Assembly: GCA_031267855.1 (NCBI GenBank)
Contig: JAIRYH010000002.1
Coordinates: forward strand, 1 to 6,007
DNA from: Prevotellaceae bacterium
Lineage (GTDB): Bacteria > Bacteroidota > Bacteroidia > Bacteroidales > UBA932
Length of the DNA stretch: 6,007 nt
Direction of reading: 5' to 3'
The notes below the pieces were generated by a model. It saw only the letters and a list, made by a program, of their open reading frames with translations. It searched no databases and was not told the origin of the DNA. Positions 1-4,361 of this stretch are shown here, one piece after another. Position 1 is the first letter of the stretch, and every line of letters begins with the position of its first letter. Both the position numbers and the translations under genes were made by a program.

Positions 1-8
1 GATAAATT

Positions 9-200
9 ATGAAAGCAAATAACCGGATAAAAGATTTTGATTGCGTACAAATGAAAAATGAAATTCAGGCAAAAATTTACGCTGAAACCAAAAACATGAG
101 TTTTGAAGAATTAAGAGCCTATTTAGACAAACAATTAGAACACGATGCTTTTTGGCAACGAATAACCCGCCAACAGAAAGTGAGCAATTATATGTCGTAA
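9..200 (+). CDS. Small hypothetical protein, 63 aa, possibly toxin-antitoxin associated
   Basis: A complete 63-residue reading frame starts at the window edge. The protein is hydrophilic and likely helical, with an FDCVQMKNEIQAKIY segment (residues 10-24) followed by MSFEELRAYLDKQ (30-42). Short proteins with a DFDCVxMKxxIQxxIY start are, from memory, common in Bacteroidota and cyanobacteria next to small toxin genes, which suggests an antitoxin-like or accessory role; this is inference. No catalytic motif, signal peptide or membrane segment is visible. Its own promoter would lie left of the window. It ends about 105 bases before the antitoxin gene, which has a separate promoter-like box, so the two need not be co-transcribed. 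An internal Met at residue 15 is an alternative start, but the DFDCV motif favours the longer form. Confidence 0.6.
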   Translation: MKANNRIKDFDCVQMKNEIQAKIYAETKNMSFEELRAYLDKQLEHDAFWQRITRQQKVSNYMS

Positions 201-254
201 GCGTTAAGCTATAAATTATGGGCACCGTCCCCCGCAATTGTTCCGTGCATTGTA

Positions 255-286
255 TTCGTGCCGATGGAATATTTTGCGTACATTTG
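255..286 (+). promoter_or_regulatory. Bacteroides-type promoter of the toxin-antitoxin operon
   Basis: A TAcaTTTG box at 279-286 matches the Bacteroidota -7 consensus TAnnTTTG. A TTCG at 255-258, 20 bases upstream, can serve as a degenerate -33 box. The antitoxin start codon follows 19 bases after the box. Bases 269-286 (ATATTTTGCGTACATTTG) recur exactly at 959-976 before hisB. Confidence 0.6.
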
Positions 287-305
287 TGGAAAATATTCTT
301 ATCGC

Positions 306-515
306 ATGGAAACACTCCAGATACAATTGATGAACCCACAGGCAAAAGTCCTGTTGCAGGATTTGGCAGCATTGAAATTAATTACTATCCGGCCATCGTC
401 TGGAATTACCGAATTGCTGTCCCGACTTCGCAATCATGCAGACACAGCCCCCTCTCTGGACGAAATTACGCAGGAGGTTGAAACGGCAAGAAGCGTCCGA
501 TATGCCAAAAAGTAG
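306..515 (+). CDS. Antitoxin of a PIN-domain toxin-antitoxin pair
   Basis: This 69-residue protein begins METLQIQLMNP and ends with a charged helix, LDEITQEVETARSVRYAKK (51-69). That resembles small Bacteroidota antitoxins encoded directly upstream of PIN toxins, where the C-terminal part usually binds and blocks the toxin. The start at 306 was chosen because it follows a promoter box at 279-286 and opens with the family-like METLQI; a longer in-frame start at 258 would lie upstream of that box. Its last 14 bases overlap the toxin gene, so the two are probably translated as a coupled pair. No DNA-binding fold can be assigned by eye. The neutralising role is inferred from gene order and the C-terminal motif. 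Confidence 0.75.
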   Translation: METLQIQLMNPQAKVLLQDLAALKLITIRPSSGITELLSRLRNHADTAPSLDEITQEVETARSVRYAKK

Positions 516-906
516 CATTATTATTGACACTAATTTATGGATTAGCTTTTTACTGACAAAGCAATATCCATTTTTGGATGCTTTATTGGAAAACAATGCC
601 GTAGCATTGATTTTTAGCAATGAATTATTAGCCGAATTTGTAGACGTTGTGTGGCGTCCGAAGTTCCATAAGTATTTCTTGGGAAACGACATTGAAATGT
701 TGGTGCAATACATACGGCAGCATGCGCATTTCGTAAAGGTTCGTTCGGTTGTTACCGTTTGTAGAGATGCAAAAGACAATTTTTTATTGTCGCTGGCACA
801 AGACAGCCATGCCGATTATCTGATAACGGGTGACAAAGATTTGTTGTCATTAAATACATTTGGAAAGACAAGGATTATACCTATATCAGTATTTAAAACG
901 TTGTAG
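502..906 (+). CDS. PIN-domain ribonuclease toxin (VapC-like)
   Basis: This is a 134-residue PIN-domain protein, probably an Mg-dependent endoribonuclease that is held inactive by the upstream antitoxin. The acidic PIN residues are visible: Asp9 in IIIDTNLW, Glu45 in NELLAEF (Glu41 is an alternative), Asp92 in CRDAKDNFLLSLA, and Asp111/Asp113 in ADYLITGDKDLL. The length and the DxKDNxxLxLA and DYLxTGDxDLL motifs fit the 'putative toxin-antitoxin system toxin component, PIN family' group. The start MPKSSIIID at 502 places the first strand at the N-terminus as usual; an in-frame Met at 436 would add 22 basic residues from antitoxin-coding sequence and is less likely. An AGGAGG at 472-477 is too far away (24 bases) to serve this start directly. 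All active-site acids are present, so the toxin looks functional. The gene is AT-rich compared with hisB. Confidence 0.88.
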   Translation: MPKSSIIIDTNLWISFLLTKQYPFLDALLENNAVALIFSNELLAEFVDVVWRPKFHKYFLGNDIEMLVQYIRQHAHFVKVRSVVTVCRDAKDNFLLSLAQDSHADYLITGDKDLLSLNTFGKTRIIPISVFKTL

Positions 907-912
907 TGGTTT

Positions 913-936
913 CCGCCCGCCTGCACAGATGGGCGG
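913..936 (+). terminator. Possible hairpin after the PIN toxin gene
   Basis: CCGCCC (913-918) pairs with GGGCGG (931-936) across a 12-base loop, seven bases after the toxin stop codon. No T run follows, so a rho-independent terminator is only a guess. It lies just before the -33 box of the hisB promoter and may separate the two transcription units. Confidence 0.3.
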
Positions 937-943
937 CGCTGCG

Positions 944-976
944 TTTGGGGGGAATTAAATATTTTGCGTACATTTG
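944..976 (+). promoter_or_regulatory. Bacteroides-type promoter of hisB
   Basis: TTTG (944-947) is followed after 21 bases by TAcaTTTG (969-976), a near-ideal match to the Bacteroidota TTTG-N19-21-TAnnTTTG promoter. The expected leader is roughly 55-60 bases. Bases 959-976 repeat the toxin-antitoxin promoter core (269-286) without a mismatch. No attenuator or His-rich leader peptide is seen between the promoter and the hisB start. Confidence 0.7.
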
Positions 977-1041
977 CAAACATGAACCCGACAATTTTTA
1001 ACACACATAACGCTTAATTTTTCACTCTTCACTTTTAACTC

Positions 1042-2169
1042 ATGAAACGAGCCCTGTTTATAGACCGCGACGGCACGCTGATTATGGAACCGGCTGCCGA
1101 CTGCCAGATAGACACGCTGGAAAAGCTGGCGTTTTATCCGAAGATATTCCGCAACCTCTGGTTTATCCGCAAACATCTGGATTTCGAACTGGTGATGGTG
1201 AGCAATCAGGACGGGCTGGGCACGGCGTCGTTCCCCGAAGACACGTTCTGGCCGGCGCACAACAAAATGCTGAAAGCGCTCGAGGGCGAAGGCATCGTAT
1301 TTGACGATATTCTGATTGACCCTTCGCTCCCTGCCGACCTTTCGCCCAACCGAAAACCCGGCACCGGCATGCTTGCCAAATACATGAACGGCGACTACGA
1401 CCTCGCCCGCAGCTACGTGATAGGCGACCGGCTCACGGATGTGGAACTGGCGGAGAACTTAGGCGCACGGGGCATCTGGCTGCATACACCCGAAGGCGCC
1501 GGCAAAGTGCTGGCCGCGCACAGCAAGCCGCTACAGCCGGCGTTGATTACCGACGACTGGGACAGGATAACGGAATATCTTTTTGCCGGCGAACGGCGCG
1601 CCGTCGTGCAGCGTACCACCGCCGAAACCGACGTGCACGTCGCCCTGAACCTCGATGGCTATGGGCACACCGACATCCACACCGGGCTGGGCTTTTTCGA
1701 CCACCTGCTGGAGCAGATAGGCCGCCACGCCGGCATCGACCTCACCATACAGGTGAAGGGCGACCTCCATGTGGACGAACACCACACCATCGAGGATACC
1801 GCCCTGGCGCTCGGCGATGCGCTGCAACAAGCACTCGGCGACAAGCGCGGCACGGAACGCTACGGCTATACCCTCCCGATGGATGACTGCCTGTGCAGCG
1901 TGGCGCTTGACTTCGGCGGACGCCCGTGGCTCGCATGGAACGTCCTGTTCAACCGCGAGCAAGTCGGCGACCTGCCCACCGAAATGTTCCCGCACTTCTT
2001 CAAGAGCCTCAGCGACGCCGCCCGTATGAACCTGCACATCACCGCCTGCGGCACCAACGAGCACCACAAGATAGAAGGCATCTTCAAAGCCCTTGCCCGC
2101 AGCATCAAAATGGCCATCCGCAGGGACATTTATCAGTATGCGCTCCCTTCTACCAAAGGAAAGCTTTGA
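1042..2169 (+). CDS. hisB: Bifunctional histidinol-phosphatase / imidazoleglycerol-phosphate dehydratase
   Basis: HisB catalyses two steps of histidine biosynthesis in the cytoplasm: dehydration of imidazole glycerol phosphate and removal of phosphate from histidinol phosphate. The 375-residue length fits the fused form. The N-terminal HAD phosphatase (about 1-170) shows FIDRDGT with Asp8 and Asp10, Ser54 in VMVSNQDG, Lys105 in NRKPG, and Asp129/Asp133 in IGDRLTD. The C-terminal dehydratase (about 185-375) shows FFDHLLEQ (His221), DEHHTIED (245-252) and NEHHKIEG (339-346), the metal-binding motifs. The loop that binds zinc in E. coli HisB (Cys93, His95, Cys101, Cys103, from memory) reads Asp93, Ser95, Ser101, Asn103 here, so zinc is not bound there. 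The start at 1042 puts FIDRDGT at the normal position. There is no clear Shine-Dalgarno; a pyrimidine-rich tract precedes the ATG. No other complete his gene is in the window. Confidence 0.96.
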   Translation: MKRALFIDRDGTLIMEPAADCQIDTLEKLAFYPKIFRNLWFIRKHLDFELVMVSNQDGLGTASFPEDTFWPAHNKMLKALEGEGIVFDDILIDPSLPADLSPNRKPGTGMLAKYMNGDYDLARSYVIGDRLTDVELAENLGARGIWLHTPEGAGKVLAAHSKPLQPALITDDWDRITEYLFAGERRAVVQRTTAETDVHVALNLDGYGHTDIHTGLGFFDHLLEQIGRHAGIDLTIQVKGDLHVDEHHTIEDTALALGDALQQALGDKRGTERYGYTLPMDDCLCSVALDFGGRPWLAWNVLFNREQVGDLPTEMFPHFFKSLSDAARMNLHITACGTNEHHKIEGIFKALARSIKMAIRRDIYQYALPSTKGKL

Positions 2170-2170
2170 G

Positions 2171-2262
2171 CGAATTAGTCCACAGATTACACTGATTTTC
2201 GCAGATGGATACAAGAATTTGTATAAATCTGCATAATCAGCGGACATATTTATTAAATTTGT
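2171..2262 (+). repeat. 92-base hairpin repeat, left copy (before the GxxExxY gene)
   Basis: The left copy starts two bases after the hisB stop codon with CGAATTAGTCCACAGATTAC, which is identical in the right copy at 2669-2688. Its outer arms GTCCACAGATTA... (from 2179) and ...TAATCAGCGGAC (ending 2245) form an imperfect inverted repeat of about 21 bases with about 16 pairs. An inner perfect stem ATACAA/TTGTAT caps the hairpin. It ends in a TAaaTTTG promoter-like box (2254-2261), at the same offset as the equivalent box in the right copy. Similar 'cacagattac..agattttcgcagat' sequences are, from memory, widely dispersed in Bacteroidota genomes, often next to GxxExxY genes. Confidence 0.8.
2254..2261 (+). 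promoter_or_regulatory. Promoter-like box before the GxxExxY gene
   Basis: TAaaTTTG matches the Bacteroidota -7 consensus and lies 19 bases before the start codon at 2281. The upstream box is weak (TCTG at 2228-2231, 22 bases away, inside the hairpin arm). The transcript leader would be very short. Confidence 0.45.
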
Positions 2263-2280
2263 GGGCAAAAGATATAGGGT

Positions 2281-2676
2281 ATGGATTATTTATATATAGA
2301 AGAAACCTATTCCATTATAGGGGCGGCAATGGAAGTACACAAAATATTTGGCGCCGGTTTTTTGGAAGCCGTTTATCAGGAGGCGCTCGCAAAGGAACTT
2401 TTACTGCGGAATATACCTTTCGAACGCGAAAAACAACTCAGAATATGGTATAAGGGGCAAGAACTGACAAAATACTATGTCGCCGATTTTGTTTGCTATG
2501 GATGCATTATAGTTGAAACAAAAGCGCTGTCGGCACTCACAAACGAACATCTGTCACAAGTCATCAACTATTTGAAAGCCTCTAAAAATGAAATAGGATT
2601 GCTCATCAATTTTGGACAGGGAAGTTTAGCGTACAAGAGGGTAATTTATGAAAACAAGAACAAGTCCACGAATTAG
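2281..2676 (+). CDS. GxxExxY protein (PD-(D/E)XK nuclease-like)
   Basis: This 131-residue protein carries the name-giving motif as GFLEAVY (Gly26, Glu29, Tyr32). It also has a PD-(D/E)XK-like core: Asp69 in VADF, Glu79 and Lys81 in IIVETKA, and Gln93 in HLSQVINYL. GxxExxY proteins are a widespread family (TIGR04256, related to PDDEXK_3) of unproven function; a nuclease-type activity follows from the fold but is not demonstrated. The gene sits between two copies of a 92-base repeat, and its stop codon lies inside the right copy, so the last few residues (ENKNKSTN) are partly written by the repeat. Its base composition is AT-rich, unlike hisB just upstream. The start at 2281 is favoured by a promoter box 19 bases upstream; no strong ribosome site is seen. 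It may be a passenger of a repeat element rather than part of the histidine pathway. Confidence 0.88.
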   Translation: MDYLYIEETYSIIGAAMEVHKIFGAGFLEAVYQEALAKELLLRNIPFEREKQLRIWYKGQELTKYYVADFVCYGCIIVETKALSALTNEHLSQVINYLKASKNEIGLLINFGQGSLAYKRVIYENKNKSTN

Positions 2677-2760
2677 TCCACAGATTACGTAGATTGCACA
2701 GATTTTTTACATCCATCTGCGAAAATCTGCGTAATCTGCGGACATTTTTGCTACCTTTGT
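2669..2760 (+). repeat. 92-base hairpin repeat, right copy (after the GxxExxY gene)
   Basis: The right copy has the same length as the left one and aligns without gaps. The first 20 bases are identical and the last third is highly similar, while the middle is divergent. Its arms are nearly symmetrical: GTCCACAGATTACG... (from 2677) pairs with ...CGTAATCTGCGGAC (ending 2743). It carries a TAccTTTG box at 2752-2759, nine bases after the GGAC end, exactly as in the left copy. Its first eight bases are also the last codons and stop (TAG, 2674-2676) of the GxxExxY gene. The box points toward the hisH-like remnant at 2813. Confidence 0.8.
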
Positions 2761-2812
2761 ATTCATTGTTACACAAGGAAACGGTTGAGAGAAGAATACT
2801 TGAAATCCTCGA

Positions 2813-2878
2813 ATGATTGCCATTCTCAAATATAACGCAGGAAACACGTGCCCGCTCCGGGGCGCTACCCGGAGGTAG
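2813..2878 (+). pseudogene. hisH: Truncated hisH remnant (first 12 codons)
   Basis: An ATG at 2813 opens MIAILKYNAGNT, which closely matches the start of Bacteroidota HisH (typically M-x-A-x-x-KYNAGN-I-x-SV), the glutaminase subunit of imidazole glycerol phosphate synthase. After Asn11 the similarity ends. The frame runs into a palindromic element and stops at TAG (2876-2878) after nine unrelated residues. The catalytic Cys-His-Glu triad and all the rest of the roughly 200-residue protein are missing, and nothing HisH-like follows in the next 400 bases. The position after hisB fits the usual his gene order in this phylum. The match is short, so identity rests on motif recognition plus context. 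A promoter-like box lies upstream at 2752-2759, so the stub might still be transcribed. Confidence 0.62.
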
Positions 2879-2902
2879 AGATGCGATGCATCGCGTTTCC
2901 TG
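2838..2902. repeat. Nested palindromic element (three-way-junction fold)
   Basis: CAGGAAAC (2838-2845) pairs with GTTTCCTG (2895-2902), extendable to 10 of 11 bases, and encloses two further hairpins. The first is CTCCGGG (2855-2861) with CCCGGAG (2868-2874) over a six-base loop. The second is the perfect palindrome GCGATGCATCGC (2883-2894). Together they could fold as a three-way junction in DNA or RNA. The 'tagaga-gcgatgcatcgc' core resembles a dispersed intergenic palindrome known to me from Bacteroidota genomes. Its left arm overlaps codons 9-11 of the hisH remnant. Confidence 0.7.
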
Positions 2903-2912
2903 ACTTTCCGGC

Positions 2913-2949
2913 CAGGTCATTTTTCTTCCCGCACCGCCAAAATGACCTG
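2913..2949. repeat. 11-base perfect inverted repeat at the left end of the tandem array
   Basis: CAGGTCATTTT (2913-2923) and AAAATGACCTG (2939-2949) are perfectly complementary over a 15-base loop. The right arm lies in the first, divergent unit of the array. No T run marks it as a terminator, though it lies between convergent genes and could limit read-through from either side. Confidence 0.55.
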
Positions 2950-3240
2950 TGTACGATGTATTTTTCCTCCCGGATTGTCAAAATGACTTTGTATACGATG
3001 TGTTTTTCTTCCAGAAGTGTTCAAATGAGTTTATACACGATGTGTTTTTCTTCCAGAAGTGTTCAAATGAGTTTATACACGATGTCTTTTTCTCCCAGAA
3101 GTGTTCAAATGAGTTTATACACGATGTCTTTTTCTTCCAGAAGTGTTCAAATGACTTTATACACGATGTATTTTTCTTTTCCACCCGGAGAAATGAAATA
3201 TACACGATGTATTTTTTCTTCCCGGACTGTCAAAATGATG
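2920..3240. repeat. Tandem array of about 7.5 units of 42 bases
   Basis: Head-to-tail units start at 2920, 2961, 3003, 3045, 3087, 3129, 3171 and 3212 (last one partial). The lengths are 41, 42, 42, 42, 42, 42, 41 and about 29 bases. The four central units (3003-3170) are nearly identical and share CCAGAAGTGTTCAAATGA. The end units instead have CCCGGAtTGTCAAAATGA (2961 and 3212 units), so the centre probably expanded from one variant of an older unit. Most unit junctions contain TACACGATGT. There are no spacers, so this is not CRISPR. Because 42 is a multiple of three, repeated 14-residue peptides appear in several frames; none looks like a genuine protein. Confidence 0.88.
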
Positions 3241-3271
3241 CGGTGATTGTGGTGATGTGCCGGCGGCAGCT

Positions 3272-3289
3272 AACTTTCAACTTTCAACT
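3272..3289. repeat. Short AACTTTC heptamer repeat
   Basis: Two AACTTTC units followed by AACTC lie just beyond the pheS stop codon. A related pyrimidine-rich tract (TTCACTCTTCACTTTTAACTC) lies directly before the hisB start. Such low-complexity tracts are common between genes in Bacteroidales, and I can assign no function. Confidence 0.5.
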
Positions 3290-3296
3290 CTTTAAA

Positions 3297-4313
3297 TCAA
3301 ACCGTAGCGAACTGTTCCAGAAACCGCACGTCGTTTTCGAAGTAGAGGCGCAGGTCGCGCACTTGCCATTTAAGCATGGCAATACGTTCGATGCCCATGC
3401 CGAATGCAAAACCGGTGTATTTTCCGGCATCAATATGGTTTGCTTCGAGCACGTTCGGGTCGACCATGCCGCAACCCATAATCTCCAGCCATCCGGTGCC
3501 CTTGCAGATATTGCAGCCTTTTCCTCCGCAGATATTGCAGCTGACGTCCACTTCGGCGCTCGGTTCCGTGAAGGGGAAGTAAGAGGGGCGCAGCCTGATT
3601 TTCGTATCGGCGCCGAACATTTCCTGTGCAAAATACAATATCGCCTGCTTCAAATCGGCGAATGACACGCGCTCGTCGATATACAGCCCTTCGACCTGAT
3701 GGAAGATGCAATGTGCGCGCGCCGAAATAGCCTCGTTGCGAAATACCCGTCCGGGGCAAATGACGCGGATGGGCGGCTGTTGCGTTTCCATCCTGCGCAC
3801 CTGCACCGAGCTGGTGTGCGTACGCAGCAAAACGGCATTGCTCCCCTGCCTGATAAAAAACGTATCCTGCATGTCGCGCGCCGGATGTTCGGGCGGAAAG
3901 TTCAATGCCGAGAATACATGCCGGTCGTCTTCGATTTCCGGCCCCTCCGCCAGCGTGTAGCCGCTGCGTTTGAAGATGTCGATAATTTCGTTGCGGACAA
4001 TAGACACGGGATGCCGCGCTCCGAAACGATGGGGGAAACCCGGCTGCGTGTAATCGCCGGAAACGGCGTCCGGAGCAGGGGCTGTGTTTTCACGCAATGC
4101 CGCAATTTTTTCCTGCACGGCATTTTTCAGCGTGTTAAGCGGCTGCCCCAGCACACGTTTTTCTTCCGCCGCCAGGTTTTTAAACTCATCGAAAAGTACC
4201 GTAACATGCCCTTTTTTTCCCAGCCATTTTATGCGGATTTCTTCCGCTTCCTGTGTGCTTTTCGCCGCAAGGGTTTCTGCTTCCCTTAACAAATTCCGGA
4301 TTTTATTTTGCAT
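3297..4313 (-). CDS. pheS: Phenylalanyl-tRNA synthetase alpha subunit
   Basis: PheS is the catalytic chain of the cytoplasmic alpha2-beta2 class II synthetase that charges tRNA-Phe. The 338-residue length is normal. An N-terminal coiled coil (about 1-85) binds tRNA. The catalytic core follows: HPVSIVRNEI (101-110, motif 1 region), GRVFRNEAISARAHCIFHQVEGL (188-210, motif 2) and GFAFGMGIERIAML (301-314, motif 3). A Cys-rich CNICGGKGCNICKGTGW segment (259-275) is a common insertion in bacterial PheS. Ala303 is the residue equivalent to E. coli Ala294 in the phenylalanine pocket. The start MQNKIRNLL at 4313 was chosen over an in-frame Met at 4349 because a promoter box (4347-4354) overlaps the longer form. 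pheT is not adjacent. The gene converges on the repeat region. Confidence 0.97.
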   Translation of the reverse strand: MQNKIRNLLREAETLAAKSTQEAEEIRIKWLGKKGHVTVLFDEFKNLAAEEKRVLGQPLNTLKNAVQEKIAALRENTAPAPDAVSGDYTQPGFPHRFGARHPVSIVRNEIIDIFKRSGYTLAEGPEIEDDRHVFSALNFPPEHPARDMQDTFFIRQGSNAVLLRTHTSSVQVRRMETQQPPIRVICPGRVFRNEAISARAHCIFHQVEGLYIDERVSFADLKQAILYFAQEMFGADTKIRLRPSYFPFTEPSAEVDVSCNICGGKGCNICKGTGWLEIMGCGMVDPNVLEANHIDAGKYTGFAFGMGIERIAMLKWQVRDLRLYFENDVRFLEQFATV

Positions 4314-4346
4314 AATGAAAGTGCCTGCTCTTTTAGTAATCGGGTG

Positions 4347-4354
4347 CAAAAGTA
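4347..4354 (-). promoter_or_regulatory. Promoter-like box of pheS
   Basis: Read on the - strand this is TActTTTG, matching the Bacteroidota -7 consensus, 33 bases before the pheS start. It lies just past the stop codon of the upstream MBL gene, so any -33 element would fall inside that gene's last codons; none is clear. pheS may also be reached by read-through from the MBL gene, 48 bases upstream. Confidence 0.45.
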
Positions 4355-4361
4355 GGAAAAA

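Larger units (their letters stand above)
2677..3296. other. Gene-free convergent intergenic region made of repeats
   Basis: About 620 bases between the GxxExxY stop and the pheS stop contain no complete gene that can be supported. From left to right they hold most of the right 92-base repeat, the hisH-like remnant, a nested palindrome, an 11-base inverted repeat, a 42-base tandem array and a short AACTTTC repeat. Long open frames across the array arise because its unit is a multiple of three. Confidence 0.75.

Noticed and set aside
436..501. Longer N-terminus for the PIN toxin starting at 436
   Set aside because: The added 22 residues come from antitoxin codons in another frame, whereas PIN domains normally begin right at the IIIDTN strand.
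1531..2268. 245-codon - strand frame opposite hisB
   Set aside because: hisB on the + strand has all catalytic motifs, and the antisense frame is a by-product of its GC-rich codons.
2838..2902. tRNA-like or structured RNA gene because of the cloverleaf-like fold
   Set aside because: It has no anticodon arm, T-loop or acceptor features. The sequence resembles a dispersed DNA palindrome rather than an RNA gene.
2978..3205. - strand frame with repeated SFEHFW-type peptides
   Set aside because: It is the complement of the same tandem array. It has no flanking conserved sequence or promoter, and the repetition explains the open frame.
2920..3240. CRISPR array
   Set aside because: Units are head to tail with no unique spacers, and no cas gene is present.
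2949..3665. Open frame of 238 codons through the tandem array into the pheS region, with 14-residue repeats
   Set aside because: The array unit is 42 bases, so several frames stay open and give different repeat peptides. The second half is antisense to pheS, and no start signal is seen.
3699..4289. 196-codon + strand frame opposite pheS
   Set aside because: It is antisense to an unmistakable pheS and shows no family motifs.
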